Assembly: GCA_032164245.1 (NCBI GenBank)
Contig: JAVMKO010000010.1
Location: forward strand, 25,618,189 to 25,682,188
Reading direction: 5' to 3'
Length of the DNA: 64,000 nt
Source: Sternotherus odoratus
Lineage: Eukaryota; Chordata; Testudines; Kinosternidae
Part shown: positions 1-12,920 of the stretch, piece by piece
Position numbering within the stretch: position 1 is the stretch's first letter
How the letters are laid out: the number at the start of each line of letters is the position of its first letter
Notes under the pieces: model-generated
What the model was told of the DNA's origin: nothing
What the model saw: only the letters and a program-made list of their open reading frames with translations
The model's database searches: none
Made by a program: the position numbers and the translations under genes

Positions 1-1229
1 AAGATAATTTGGCTGTCAAGAAAATTCTTACTAAGGACAATCAGCTCTACAGCAATTTTGTTGCTCTACTTTGACTTCAGTTCTGTATTCAAAGTAGCAA
101 TATTTGTGCTCAACATCCAAATAACCAATTCTATAACTAAATGAAATAGGACTGGAGAGGCATGTACTTAATGGTAAGTCCAGTATGTCTATATACAAAA
201 AGATGTTCAACTGCTTCACCTTGTATTAAGAATACCACCAATTTGGGAAAATAAAGTTAAACCTGTCTGAAAATTCTTTACCAGCTATAATTACATCATC
301 TATGGTTACCATAGATGAAAGAAGTCAACAAAAAGACATTTTCCATCATGTTTCAATTTGTTTAATTTGTGCATTTACCAGCACTTTGTACAGTCCATTT
401 CTTTCTCAGAGATGAGACTTTAATAAACAAGCCAGGTAACAGAAGGGGTTTTGTCTATTTCTTTTTTTAGATTCAGGACATTCTAAAGAGTGCCCTGTCC
501 AAAACTAGAATTTTTGTAAAGTTAACATTCTAATTCACTGTTTTCCTTTAAGGTGTCCAACTTTTCATAATAAATACACCATAATTATTTGCCCACGTAT
601 TGAAAAGGCTGTGAAGAGACATGGAATGAACATGGTATAGCTCTGAGGGACAATACCTTGGATATTGATGCTTTTATGGAAGTGATTGCCAGACACCTAA
701 GGTCAGACTTAATTGAGCTTGCTTTGATAATCTGTTTCCACAGAATAATAAAATACATTCTCTTCACTTATCAAGATGCATTTGTTGTACAGTAGGATTC
801 CAAATTATGTGATTCTATATTGTATAACCACATTACATTATTTTATTGCACACTGCTTGAAGAAATTAACTCATCTTTAAATTATACAAACATCACAGTC
901 CTTTACACAGTGGGACTGAGGAGTACTAACAAACCTAGCTGCAGTGAGAAACAATCCTGGGGCTCAGTGTCAAAGGGGGCACAGTTAGCTGATGTACCAC
1001 TGCACCACACTGCAGCAATTTCTGAAGTCTAAGTCACAGAACTATGTATGCACTCTGAATGAATAAACAGCACTCCTAGCTAAGCATATGCTGAAGTGCT
1101 GGCAGGTTTCCTGGCAAAACTGACCTGATGGATAATTTTACAGATTCCAGCCAAACCAACCTCAAGAAAGTGGGTTGTTAAGATCAATGAGGAAGCAATA
1201 CTCCCTTAACTTTTTGGGGACAAAATTAA
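1..1229. other. AT-rich sequence without a recognised gene
   Basis: I see no spliced coding pattern and no clear repeat here. At about 590-760 both strands have short open stretches, but these are broken by stops and match no family I know. Confidence 0.5.
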
Positions 1230-1890
1230 AAGGATTGATAGAATCACAGGACTGGAGGGAACCTTGAGAGTCATCTAGTCCAGTCCCCTGCACTCATGGC
1301 AGGACTAAGTATTATCTAGAAGACCATTCTTGACAGGCGTTTGTTTAACCTTCTTTTAAAAATCTCCAATGATGCGGTCTCTCCAAAGAAAGCTGCTCAT
1401 CTTATAGATTCTTAGGCCAGAAGGGACCAATACAATCATCCAGTCTGATCTCCTGTACAGCACAGGCCTTAGAACATTCCCAAAATAAACATTCTTGGGG
1501 CTCTTCTCTGAACCTTCTCCAACTTATCAACTTCCTCCAGTTCTGGTGTCCACAGTTCAAGTACACCCTATTTCAGCAACTTTCACACCAGTGCCAAATA
1601 CAGAGGTAAAATAATCTCTCTACTTCTACTCAAGAAACCCTGGTTTATGCAACCCAGGATCACATTAGTCCTTTTGGCCAAAGCATCACACTGAGCTCAT
1701 GTTCAGCTCATTATACACCTTGATCCCCAAATCTTTGTCTGAGTCACTTCTTCCCAGGATAGACCCCCATCCTGTAAGTATGGCCTACATTCTTTGTTCC
1801 AAGATGGATACATTTAAGCACATTAAAATGCATATTGTTTGCTTGCACCCAGTTTACAAAGCAATCCAAATTGCTCTGAATCAGTGATAC
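1230..1890 (-). mobile_element. CR1 LINE 3' region(s), antisense
   Basis: The block reads as the reverse complement of a CR1 3' end: a GATAGAATCACAGGACTGG start, then the TCATCTAGTCCAGTCCCCTG motif. A second similar tail starts near 1400 (CTTAGGCCAGAAGGGACC). Antisense CR1 open-reading-frame-2 sequence follows, including the stretch around CTTCTCCAACTTATCAACTTCC. Two tails suggest two overlapping 5'-truncated copies. It is not coding-competent. Confidence 0.75.
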
Positions 1891-1963
1891 AAGTAGGAGG
1901 GAAGAACCTAAAGATTCTAGAAGACTAAAGGTATGCTTACATAGAAAGAAAAGAAAGCAACTA

Positions 1964-2043
1964 CAGTGAAACCTCGATATAACGGACTAATTCGGGCGAG
2001 GGGGTGTCCGTTAAAGCCGAAAGTCAGTTATTTAATATTTTAT

Positions 2044-2138
<95 letters not shown>

Positions 2139-2438
2139 TTTAATAATGTCAACCTGCCCGCCCAGATCCCCGCTGTGGGGAGCCGGGCGGGGGCTGTCAG
2201 CCGGGACCCGGGCGGGCTGGCTGACGGCTCCCGCCCGGGTCCCAGCAGCCGGGACCCTGGCGGGCTGGCAGTGGGGAGCCGGCAGGCAGCCCGCCCGCTG
2301 CCTGGACCCCCGCGGCAGCCGGGAGCCGGCAGCCAGCCCCGATTTAACGGATTTTGGATGCATCGGACTTGCTCCTAAATTTTGTCCGTTGCATCCGAAG
2401 TCCGTTAAATCGGGGTCCGTTAAATCGGGGTTTCACTG
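1964..2438. mobile_element. Pogo/Tigger-like non-autonomous DNA element with TA target duplication
   Basis: The left end CAGTGAAACCTCGATATAAC and the inverted right end CAGTGAAACCCCGATTTAAC are near-identical inverted repeats. TA flanks both sides (1962-1963 and 2439-2440), as expected for Tc1/mariner/pogo insertion. The 475-bp interior has no transposase. It holds a GATA array followed by a GC-rich block of repeated CCGGGACCCGGGCGGGCTGG-like units. ORFs through the GC-rich part are a composition effect. Confidence 0.8.
2046..2138. repeat. (GATA)n microsatellite
   Basis: About 23 uninterrupted GATA/TAGA units lie inside the pogo-like element, close to its left end. Length is likely polymorphic. 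Confidence 0.97.
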
Positions 2439-3227
2439 TATGTCAAAACCTGGGTATAACTCTACAAAGAAACTCAGAAACACAAAGCTAAGTTCAAAAT
2501 AGCAGTGTTAAGTAATGTTTGATCATAAACCACACTCTCAGTAATGGTTCTAGAGCCAGACAACATGTAGATAAATAGCTAGACTCAACTGTGAATACTG
2601 ATTTTTACAGCTCTTCCTTCTATTTTTTGGACTGACCAATGAGCTATAGACTGGAAGAGATTCGGTTGGGAGGTGCAGAGGGAGGGGGGAAAAAATCTAC
2701 CAGCTGCTCTGTTAAAGCTAGAGGAGTCAGAACCCAAACCTTGGTCTAAACTCCTTTGAATTCCAGGAGTCTCTGAGTTTGGAGACATTTCTGGGACATT
2801 TTCCCCGCCCCTCCAATTTTCTTCCAGGTCAGGAAAAAACTCCTTTCTAGTTCCAATTTAGATTCAGCTTAAATTTCACAAAAACCACCAGCAGCAACAT
2901 TTATCATGAGATTTTGGCCACTCTAAGGCAGCATATGAATTTTATTCAAAAGAAATACCAGTTGAGAATTAACAACATTTCTCAAACTAGCTCTGCTTGG
3001 TGGCACACAAGTTCCGCTGGTCATGCAATGCCAAGCGCCTTCAGCACCCTCATCTCTCATTATCCTGAGGGGAAGATGCTCAGCACCTTGCCAAGTAAAT
3101 TCGCTTTCATGCATAATAACATGCCTTAAATTTTGTAAACAGAAGCGTAAGATAAGCAGAAGTGCTGTGTGCAGGCACCCCTTTTTTTACCAGTTATTGA
3201 ACATTATGAGATGCTTCATCTTCCCTG
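2439..3227. other. No gene recognised
   Basis: This is unique-looking sequence with short ORFs that lack codon structure or splice context. Confidence 0.5.
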
Positions 3228-3335
3228 TGGGTGACCAGATGTCCTGACTTTATAGGAACAGTCCCAATATTTGGAGCTTTATCTTATATAGGTGCCTATT
3301 ACCTGATTTTTCACACTTGCTATCTGGTCACCCTA
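3228..3335. mobile_element. Short TIR MITE (GGGTGACCAGA family)
   Basis: The left end GGGTGACCAGATGTCC and right end ATCTGGTCACCC are inverted copies around a core of about 80 bp. The same terminal motif appears at 20474 at the start of a GC-rich insert. There is no coding capacity. Confidence 0.7.
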
Positions 3336-4725
3336 TCTTCATTTCAAAACTGGATTGCACCTGTATACCAAAAATGTTTCCGCGTGGGATACACAACACT
3401 TTCGGCACTCACTTCCTCCTACTCTAGAAATTTTGTGTGAATCCTTAAGATATGTTACTTCATCCTCTGTGTAATAACTGGCATGTATGTGAAAAGACCT
3501 GTATTAAATCTTCATTAAACTATAGCAATAAAGAGGATGACAATTAGTTTAATAGCACCAACTTGTATGAGTTTTACCAGACAAAGGGGGAAATATTTTA
3601 TGTCAGCTTAAATCCAAAGCAATTTCTTCTTAAGGAAAGAGCTCAAGATTTGTAAATTACCATCAGTCCCTGTACGTAAAACCTTTTGTTCAGTTACTTG
3701 TATTCAGGACATGAACAGCTTTCTTCCTGCTTGTGCACGCAATTCAACATGAATTCATTCCTTTGATTTCTCAAAGAAGGGTTTGGAGAACTCAGGACAA
3801 CAGGGTTGCTTAATTTGTAAGATGATTTCATTTAAAGTACTGTGCTTGGAGATCCCAGGTGCTAAATAAAACAAAGCATCAAATCTTTCGTTTTGCAAAA
3901 TTAGTACATATTCTTCATTTTCTTCAAAACAACAAAAACATATCAGTTAAATGCAAAAATATTAGATATGTGAAAAGAAGGGTATTGTTTTCCCATTTTG
4001 AAATTGTACTGGAATGATTAATTAGCTAATGTCTCAAAAGAACCTTTATTACTACTTTATCATCATCACTTATCAAGGGTCAGATGCATCCATCCATCCA
4101 TTATGCAGCAAAGGGGGAAGAAACCTATAGTAAGTAAATGCTCAATGGCACAGTATATTTACACAAAACATTTGCAACTTATCAAAAATAGATGCACTTA
4201 CCCAGAAGCACCATGGGAAGAATGAACCCGCACCAAGTTATGATCTTTGCTCTTCCCCTCCCCCACCAAAAAAAACCTGACATCAATAATTAAAGGATTA
4301 TTCACTACTTCTGTTGAAAAAGTGGGTTACTACATGCAAATCTCTTTGAGGAGTCCTGTTCACACAGCCGATGGTGGAAAGCTGATGTCAAGGTGGCAAG
4401 ACAGATACTGAGGGGAGGAAGGATTGGTATGTGCTGCTGAGCAGAAGCACATTAGGCCTATAATACATGGAATTCCCTATCGCTTTATGTCTTCAACAGG
4501 AGTAGCCTTTCTGTGATTTTGCAGACCATGCCAAAAATTATGGGTAGCAACTGGTCTGGCCCAATGACAGCACAAAATGGGGCAACTCCGTGTCTGCTAG
4601 TATGCACTTTTGCCACGTAAGCACTTGCTTCACATGTGGTTATCCTTGGCAAAGATGGGTGAGGTAATATTTTGTATTGGAACATCTTCAGTTAGTGATA
4701 AAGACAAGCATTAGAGTCACTAGAG
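3336..4725. other. No gene; possible SINE tail
   Basis: This is AT-rich sequence. Around 3805-3875 the plus strand resembles the 3' part of a MIR-type SINE (TTTAAAGTACTGTGCTTGGAGATCCCAG in degraded form). Nothing else was recognised. Confidence 0.4.
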
Positions 4726-4993
4726 CAGTGGTCCCCAATGCGGTGCCTGTGGGTGCCATGGTGCCCCCCAGGGCATTTATGTGCGCCGTGGGATTGTGTC
4801 CGCCGAAATGCCTGCTTCCACTGTCAGCGGCATTTCGGAACATACAGGGACGAACACTGCGGGGCCGCCGAAATGCCGCCGAAAGCAGAAGCAGGCACTT
4901 CAGCGGCACTTCGGTGGACATGCCTCAGGCGCAAGAGGATGCGGCATAGCATAGGAATGTGCTTTTGGCCACAAAAAAGGTTGGGGACCACTG
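4726..4993. mobile_element. hAT MITE (CAGTGGTCCCCAA ends) with 8-bp target duplication
   Basis: The inverted ends are CAGTGGTCCCCAA and TTGGGGACCACTG. Flanking octamers CACTAGAG (4718-4725) and AACTAGAG (4994-5001) match at 7 of 8 positions, the hAT duplication length. The GC-rich core repeats CCGCCGAAATGCC-like units and carries no transposase. A related copy lies at 55322-55717. Confidence 0.88.
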
Positions 4994-5212
4994 AACTAGA
5001 GCTCCTCCTTAGGAAAACAATTATTCTGATCTACAGAGATGCAAAGTGACATGAGTGTAATTCATTTTGACTGTCAATTTATATTTATAAATATAAGCTA
5101 ATTCAAATAAATAATCTATGTCAGTCCTTTGCTCTTAAAGGAATAACACCAGACTCTTATCTTAGCAAATAGCAAAAACTGTATGACCCTTTCATAAGAC
5201 AACCTTATATTT

Positions 5213-5383
5213 CAGGGGTTGGCAAATTTGGCTCCCGGCCCATCAGGGTAAACTGCTGGTGGCTCAGGATGTTTTGTTTCCTTGGAGCGTCTGCAGGCAC
5301 TGTTTGCCGTTCCCAGACAAGGCGAGCTGTTGGAAGTGGCGTCACTTCCCGCAGCTCCCATTGGCTGGGAATGGCCAACTAGG
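5213..5383. mobile_element. hAT-like MITE, left part only
   Basis: It starts CAGGGGTTGGCAAATTTGGC and keeps a GC-rich core, but no matching CCAACCCCTG right end is present, so the copy is truncated. It is related in style to the 22439-22630 element. Confidence 0.6.
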
Positions 5384-8300
5384 TAAACAAAATGACAATG
5401 TACTAGATATTCAATTAAATAAATCCATAGAGTTTAAAATAATCAAATTTTGGTGTAGACCCGTTTACAAGCTGAACCCCTGCTTCACTTTTTTACCAAA
5501 AGTATTCAGCTTATGAACAAGTATATACGTAAATCCAGATTAACTAGTGAAATAAATAGTTACTTTAGATTTACACTAATGTGAAATCAGAAACTAGCTC
5601 ACAGTAGTCAAAAAGATGCACGTGCATTAAGGTCTCAATATAGTTGATTCCTTTCTCCTTTATATTTCCATAAGGGGCATAAGCACAGTGATGGTAATAT
5701 ATATGGTTTGTAATAAGCTAAGAAAGGCATGCAGTGAATAGGAAAGTTGAGTTTTCAATACAGCGATATGCATTAATAATGAACAGGAGAAACAAAAAAA
5801 CTTAAAATATTCTGATACTTATTTTGTCCATTAGATTGCACGCTGGCAATGTGGTAAGTTATATTTTATCCACAGTTAAGATACCCACTACACCATTTGA
5901 CTTGATACTCATTCCAAAATGTAAATTAGCATAACTTTAACAGCAGTGTAACACTGATCAAATGATTAAGTTCAGATGACGACAGTTGGCTATTTAAAAT
6001 GACAACACAGGTGGGCCCGCTAATCAGAATGCTCAGCTCCCTTCCAGCCCTCTTACTTCCTGATAAACAAGCTATTTTGATAATGTCCTATGAGTTATCA
6101 GACCATCATGACTTCATCATAGCACTTTACACCTTTACTTTCTCCCACCTACAAAAGATTATGGTGGTTTGTTTTTTCCTTACAAAATACATGAAGGTTC
6201 TTAAAAGTACTGGTGACGTAAGAGCAGCAATACGCACCTAACATATTGCAATAATCCAATTTTCCCCACTTGCACGTGATCTCAGCTTTCTGGGAATAGA
6301 CAGAAATTCAAAGCAGACCAATTCTACTGTTAATCTATAAAAGTTAAGGTTTATTTCAAACTTTACTTTGATGTAGTGCATGGTCATTAGCTAAAGTTGG
6401 CAGCAAGAGCTTCACCAACGCTGGCCCTCAAAACACCAAGCTCCATAGTGCACTGGACCTTTGAGATGAAGCAGCCTACTCCCTGGTGCACCCTCCAGGC
6501 TGGCAGAGAGAAAGGTTGGCCTACCTCTTCCCCATATCTTTTCGGGAACACCCTCTCTCCCCTGCCACACCAGCTGCATGGTAGGCTGAATACTGAGGGT
6601 ACAGCTCCTCACTGGCCTCTGGGACAAAGAGTAATGTACTAAAAATGGCCCTGAACTGAAAATGTAGTTTTTAAAAAGTGACAAAGACTGCTTAGCACTT
6701 CTCAGCACCCAGCTACTGCACGGATGATGCTGTAGAACTGAAATTGGATATAATAGTCGGGGGTGAAGGAGTGGGTGATAAATGACAAGTAATAGCTGTC
6801 AATTGAGCTAAAAAATAAATAAATAAAAATAAAAATAAAAAACTAAACAAGAAACACCCACACACATATTACCAAACAGTAAGTAAACATATCCAGACTC
6901 TGCATGTTGTGTGTGAGAAATTAAATTATAAAAATTCAAATGCATGTAATTCTCTCCTATCAGTTTTAAGTAGATCTGAATGCATAATCAGTTGTTTTAT
7001 AGCTTGTTAGGATTACCGTGAGATGTCTCTTGAAATCCCTTCAGAAAATATTCCAATTTGCCTCTAATCCAAATTACTTTAGGTCACTGCAGATTTTAAG
7101 CAGCTAACCACAGATGTTTCAGTTTCATCATTTCGACTTGGAGCCATAATGACAGGAGCTATCCTTGTTTTTTCTCCCCTCTCTATTCTCTTCCAACCAC
7201 AGTCTAAAAGCATCACTAACCTCTGGAGAAGGAATACCATCCCCAGTCTGGGGACCAAACATTTTACAGATCAGCACAGGAAGGTTAAAGCATGAGTAAC
7301 CTATAAAAATAAAATGTTCTCATTTCCTTAATGAAGGGCCTAATCCTAAAAATCCTTCCTTACTCTCATTGGTAGTCCCACTTTACCCGTATGAACAATC
7401 CATTGAAGGCAGCAGGACTGCACAAAGGAATATGAATTACCCACAGAGCCAGTATCAGGCCCAACAAATTTTAATCCTAAAACATTTGTTCACATCTTGA
7501 GGAAGATTTCCCCTCCATCCAGAAACTCAGGTCTAACAGGTTTTTTCAAGAAAATAAAACAGCTACAGTTTTGCCCACAGAATGACAATATCAATAGCGA
7601 TAAACGTGCAAACAAAACGCTGGCAAAAATTCATTAAATTACATCCCCTTGTAAATCCTGTGCAGTGCTGAAATAGGCTTGACTGTCTTATCACTATTGT
7701 GCAGGTCTACAAATCTGCATCAGATTTGATTGTGTTGCATGACAAATGAGAAAGCTATCTCAGGGTGCCCAGGAGCCTGAGAGAATATAGCAATGTGCAT
7801 ACACTGTAACCTGCACCTATATCCTTCCAAAACTGTAATTTCCTAGAAGCTAACGGGTTTGTTCAGGACAAACATGGTAAAACATAGAAGTTATTTTTGT
7901 TCTTTCATTCAAATTTAGCCAAACTTAGGTCTTTTCTTGAAATTCAGTGTCCTTGAAATCCTGCCATCATCCAGGTCAATGGATTAAATGACCCAATAAA
8001 GATACTATCTGCACCAATAATTTTACAATTCTAATTTACAAGCCAGAAACTAAGACAATACTCATAAGGCAACTATTAAAAAGTGTCAGGAATTTAAAAA
8101 ATTGGAAGTTTACCCACAGAAACAAAAAATCAGCATTAGCTATGACTGTGAAGATATTTGCAACACATCAATCCAGGAAAAGCAATTTCAGGTATTAGAA
8201 CAAAATAATGAGAGAGTGTTTTAGAAAAAGCAATAATGATATGACAAAGGATATGCAAAAATCTTAATGGTCCCATGTGAATACATGGTGTGAAATATAA

Positions 8301-8523
8301 ACAAACCTAAACTTGTAAGTAATATTTTTAAAGAAAGGTAATTTTTAAGAAAGGTAATCCAAAGTATCAGTCTAAGGAACTAGTGAGCTGTAAAATAAAC
8401 AGAGTCAAAAGAGACGAAATTAGAATCTATGACTCTATGAAAGGTAGTTCAGTAAAAAAGAAAGTCTTCCCTTAACCAAATCCTCTTTGAAAGGTCCTTT
8501 TTACACGAAACACTCGGAAGAAC
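5384..8523. other. 3.1 kb without recognised gene
   Basis: This is AT-rich sequence with simple A/T tracts (for example 6806-6840). ORFs around 6400-6700 overlap on both strands and show no splice context or known domain. I see nothing specific. Confidence 0.45.
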
Positions 8524-8818
8524 CAGGGGCGGCTCTAGGTTTGTTGCTGCCCCAAGCGCAGCAGTCAGGTGACCTTCGGCAGCACACCTGTGGGAGGTCC
8601 GCTGGTCCAGCCACGATTCGGCAGCGTTTCCCCCCAGTCCCTCGGCTTCAGCTTACCTGCTGCCGAAATGCTGCCAAATCCACGGGACTGGCGGACCTCC
8701 CACAAGCATGCCACCAACGGCAGCCTCATTGCCGCCCTGACAGCGACCGGTAGGCTGCCCCCTGTGGCTTGCTGCCCCAGGCATGTGCTTGCTGCGATGG
8801 TGCCTGGAGCCAGCCCTG
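8524..8818. mobile_element. hAT MITE (CAGGGGCGGCTCTAG ends)
   Basis: Left end CAGGGGCGGCTCTAG pairs with right end CTGGAGCCAGCCCTG. Flanking octamers GGAAGAAC (8516-8523) and AGAAGAAC (8819-8826) agree at 7 of 8 positions. The GC-rich core gives overlapping spurious ORFs on both strands. Confidence 0.82.
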
Positions 8819-9676
8819 AGAAGAACGGAAGGCAACAGATTTTAAAGAGCCTGTTGCTCTCATCCACTTTCCACATGAAAGATATTTTGGATGGTTATTA
8901 AAATTTCTGAGCATTTACCCCAGTATTGTCCTAAAGGCTTTTCCCAAGAGCCATGAGCGAATTATTGGTAGAGATACTTATTTAATACAGTTTCTACATA
9001 ACCCAGAGAACAGTGTTTAGTTCAGTTATAGTATTTGCTTATTGGCTATGGTTCCTGTACAGTCTGTCCATTACTTAAAAAAAACAAAGGAAAGTTTGGC
9101 TTGTGTTGTTTTAAATCAGTAGAAGTTAGAAATATTCTAAGATATGACAGATTGCAGCAAAACCAACCTTGAGAGTTTTTCTTTCCCTTTGCCAGACTTT
9201 GAAAGGTACGTAGAGAAAATATCTGTGCCACCCATAAAAGTTTAATTAGCTGAATTAAAGTATAGCTACTGTTTAGTGCTGTTATTTTTTTGTCCATAAA
9301 TGAATGAATTTTACCAGCACCAAAACGCCTTCCAAGTGAAGCAAAATGTGGTCAGCAGTGCATGAATGCCTCCACTTCATTATATCTATGAACATGATGC
9401 AAGCTTGATTATAATCAAATCAGTAATCTAGCCTCTTGCTTCTCAATGAAGAATGAGATAAACTAACTACTAGCTACGACCATGGATGGAATATTAATGT
9501 ATACAATGCCCTGAGGATACTCCTCTATGCAGCACAAGATACCTTATGAAAAAGTTCTAGTTCCAAGCTTTGAGATTATGAAGCTAAAACTGAGCAATTC
9601 CAGATCGGGTGAATTCAGTGAGACATTCTACACAAAAACTGAACATATTTCCAGATGGAACATTTGAGATCTATAA
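8819..9676. other. No gene recognised
   Basis: This is AT-rich spacer between two transposon copies. I see no features. Confidence 0.45.
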
Positions 9677-10050
9677 GTGACAAAGAGTCCCGTGGCACTT
9701 TATAGACTAAGAGACGTATTGGAGCATAAGCTTTTGTGGGTGAATACATTCTCAAAACTAAGACTGTGAATGGCTAGCCAACTACAAAACCAGTTTTCTC
9801 CTCTCTTAGTGTTCACACCTCCAGATCAACGGCTAGAAGAGGGCCTCATCCTCACTGATTGAATTAACCTCGTTATCTCTAGCCTGATTCTTGCCTGCAC
9901 ATTTATACCTGCCTCTGGAAATTTCCTTTGCATGCATCTGACGAAATGGGTATTCACCCACTAAAGCTTATGCTCCACTACGCCTGTTAGTCTATAAGGT
10001 GCCACAGGATTCTTTGTCGCTTTTGCAGATCCAGACTAACACAGCTACCC
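9677..10050 (+). mobile_element. Penelope-like element fragment with inverted terminal piece
   Basis: The left about 75 bp (GTGACAAAGAGTCCCGTGGC onward) are an inverted copy of the right end (GGTGCCACAGGATTCTTTGTC). Between them lies a 5'-truncated sense segment. It translates in part to EWLANYKTSF, matching the C-terminus of the PLE frame at 54638-55320 (EWLANYKNSF). The right end finishes at the CAGACTAACACAGCTACCC motif. A partial inverted terminal repeat upstream of a truncated body is typical PLE architecture. Related ends occur at 38165, 41441, 54411, 57870 and 63723. Confidence 0.75.
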
Positions 10051-12233
10051 ATGTGATAATTGAGATGTATATAGTTTTTACCCTGGGCTGCTCTTCACCC
10101 AAACACAAACAGAGATTAGCGACTGGATCTGTGTAATCCGCTGGCCCCGCTTCCAGACCTCCCTGCCTCCTTTCATACTGGGAATTTGTGGAGATAGTGC
10201 AAAGGACAACTATGGACATTTCAGGAGAGAAGATCACCTGCACACCTGCTCTCCTCTTCCCGGAACCCCCATGCAGTGGCACCACTCTGGTTTCTCTATG
10301 TTCATGGCCTTCCAAGATCACGTAAGACAGAGAGCATGGAAATGGGACTTAGGGAGCAGTACCACAAAATATTTATATTCTTGGGGTGTTACAAATATAA
10401 AATGTCTACATGCTTTGAAACTGCAATATGTTGCAAGTTCTAACATACTCTACAGTCCTGGTTTAATAGCAAAGGAAGTGACACTAAGCTTGAAAAGGGA
10501 AACTGCAGCTTTCATCAGCTCTTCACAGCCTAAAGAAAACTGAGCACAGCATGTGCCCTGACTAAAACCACAGGGCACTGCGGTCTCATAAGAATCAGGA
10601 TTGTGTGACATTCCTGGGTTGCTTTTTGGCAGTCCACAGCAGCCCAGCACAGAATGAGCAACTGAAGACATCTGGTCATTTGATTACAAACTAACCGAAT
10701 TCTGAGCCTTGCAGCAATCTAGAGTAGCTCATGCAGCACTTGAAACACAGCATTTTAGATAATGCTTTCTTAGCCAAAAACAGTACTTGCCAAATAGAAT
10801 AGGACAAAAACACAAGGGGAAAAAACCGGTATTTTAAAATTTCGAAGAAAACATCACTATTAAGATCTCGGTCTCAGCCATTTCCGTGTTTCCCATCAAC
10901 TTCGAATCTGAGCACTGCAGTGGAGTGTAAATAAAATAAATGTAAAACTTTAACTACAAAGGAATTGGTGGTGTCCTTTTAAAAACCAGCATAAAGATTT
11001 GGTAAAACCAAAGATAAAAACCAGCATAAAAAGATAAAAACCAGCATAAATCAAACAGGGCATTTCACACAAGAGACTCAAGATTTCATCTTCTACTTTT
11101 GCATTAATGATTTAAGCATTCTGCATCACAAGATTCACTTACTGCATGGGAAGTCTTGGAGAGCTCCACTCTGGAACCAGCAATTCCAACTCCAGTATAA
11201 TCTGATAGGAAGCAGTTGAGCAGACGAAACCCCTGGCAAAGAAAAAAAAAATGTAAACACCAGCTCTTGCATCTATAACACTGAGGAATATTCTCCTAAG
11301 AGAAGTGACAGAAGTCTCATAATTTGACTTAAAACTAGACTGTAATAAATCAACCACTAATATCAGAGTACACTATAAGGTGTCTACACCTACAAACATA
11401 CTAGCTAAGTATGTTGCATCCTCCTCTAGAGGCTTGGTTGCACAGAAAAGAAAACCCGATTACTGCTTCTAGCTACATATTTCAAGTAGTGGAGGGCTTT
11501 TATGATGAAGGTCCTAGTCCTATCCTTACTGATAGCATGTTAGGGTTTGAGGGCTCATTATACAAAAGACCAACTAAAAAATGAAAAAGTACTGTTACAT
11601 TTTCAACTGTTAGAATCCTATGAAGACCAAGCATTTGACTCTTATTCACCCTTAATTCTACACCCACTACTACAGTACCTAAACTCCAGACACACTGAAA
11701 ATCCAAATCCACAAACTGGTAAACAAAGGGAATGAAAGAAGACAGCACTCTTCAATAACCACTTCCAAACTCAGGAAGAGGCCCAAGGTCACTCACTCCT
11801 TGCTGAGCCACTGGGGTAGCTTTAGCTACTCTATTTAAATAAAGAATTGAAAAAAATTGGGCCTATAATATATAAAATGCATATAATGTTGGTTGTTCGA
11901 ACACTGTCACAGTCCATTTGAGACAAAATTCATGGCATTAAGAATATGGTAATTGCAGGATATTTCAAACATTCAGCTCCATGTGAAAAGCTGAGTGTCT
12001 GAAGATGAGGATTTATAAATTGCAAATAAAAGAACCGGTCCCTAGTGATATCAAGAAAATGAGCAGCATGTTGACAGATATTAAATCCTACTGCATATAT
12101 AATCCCCCTTAAACCTGTATCGGTGAAACCCAACAGTGAATTTACAAATTTATCCATCCCTCATGTTCAATACAAAATAACTTAACTAAAAAAAACAAAG
12201 GGTGGGGAACAGCATGGCTTATAGGTTTCCATC
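10051..12233. other. Mostly unique AT-rich sequence
   Basis: Apart from the exon-like block at 11143-11232, nothing was recognised. A short ACCAGCATAAA direct repeat occurs at about 10985-11050. Confidence 0.4.
11143..11232 (-). other. Exon-like 90-nt block, unidentified
   Basis: On the minus strand a pyrimidine-rich tract ending in TTTCTTTGCCAG precedes the block and a consensus-like donor, GTAAGTGAATC, follows it. The block is exactly 90 nt. It is open in all three frames; the phase-0 translation contains LLNCFLSDYTGVGIAG. I recognise no family and found no partner exon with matching phase. It could be an exon of an unannotated minus-strand transcript (compare the donor at 25594) or a chance pair of splice-like sites. 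Confidence 0.28.
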
Positions 12234-12270
12234 CAGGGGTCTGCAGACCACGGGTTAAAAACCATCTTCT
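12234..12270. mobile_element. hAT terminus fragment
   Basis: CAGGGGTCTGCAGACCACGG resembles a hAT MITE left end. The rest of the element is missing. Confidence 0.4.
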
Positions 12271-12712
12271 ATGTAGATCAAAAAGCAGAATTAAAAGAAA
12301 TAGTTTATATTGCGTCTTTCAGAAAAAAAATGAGGGAGAAAATGTAATGCCACATCTGCTATGACAATGGTAGATTATATTAGGCTGGACAATCTATGAC
12401 AATCATTTATAGGACAAAGATTACAATAGACAGGACAGACAAATGCTAGGGGAAAGATGTATACTTAGATTGTAAGTAGAGCTCTCGATTAATAGCAGTT
12501 AACTCATGCGATTAACTCAGAAGAATTAAATTGTGATTAAAAAATTAATCACAATTAATCGCAGTTTTTAATCGCACTGCTAAATACTAGAATACCAATT
12601 GACATATATTAAATATTTTTGTATGTTTTTCTACATTTTCAAATATGTTTATTTCAATTACAATACAGAAAGAATACAAAGTGTACAGTTCTCACTTTAT
12701 ATTAGAGGTTCT

Positions 12713-12920
12713 CAAACGGAGGGTCGGGACCCCTCAGGGGTCACAAGGTTATTACATGTGGGGTAACGAGCTGTCAGCCTCCACCCCAAGCCCCACTTGC
12801 CTCCAGCATTTATAATGGTGTTAAATAATTAAAAAGTGTGCTTAATTTATTGGGGGGGGGCCACACTCGGAGTCTTGCTGTGTGAAAGGGGTCACCAGTA
12901 AAAATGTTTGAGGCCCACTG
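12713..12920. mobile_element. hAT MITE nested in the 2.1-kb hAT
   Basis: It starts TAGAGGTTCTCAAACGG (canonical CAGTGGTTCTCAAAC with two changes) and ends AGGCCCACTG. A perfect 8-bp duplication CTTTATAT flanks it (12705-12712 and 12921-12928). A sister copy lies at 47136-47350 and another start at 20154. Confidence 0.85.

Noticed and set aside
590..770. Short coding-like stretch (plus strand RIEKAVKRHGMNMV and LDIDAFMEVIARHL)
   Set aside because: The two parts are in different frames with stops between them, and I know no matching protein. It may be a very old pseudogene or chance.
2046..2138. GATA array as a regulatory cluster
   Set aside because: It is a uniform microsatellite inside a transposon; nothing beyond the repeat suggests GATA-factor control.
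3725..4250. Possible two-exon minus-strand coding end (ISKHSTLNEIILQIKQ to a stop)
   Set aside because: The splice-like sites fit in phase, but the supposed acceptor is purine-rich and the 3805-3875 part resembles a SINE tail on the plus strand. No protein family was recognised.
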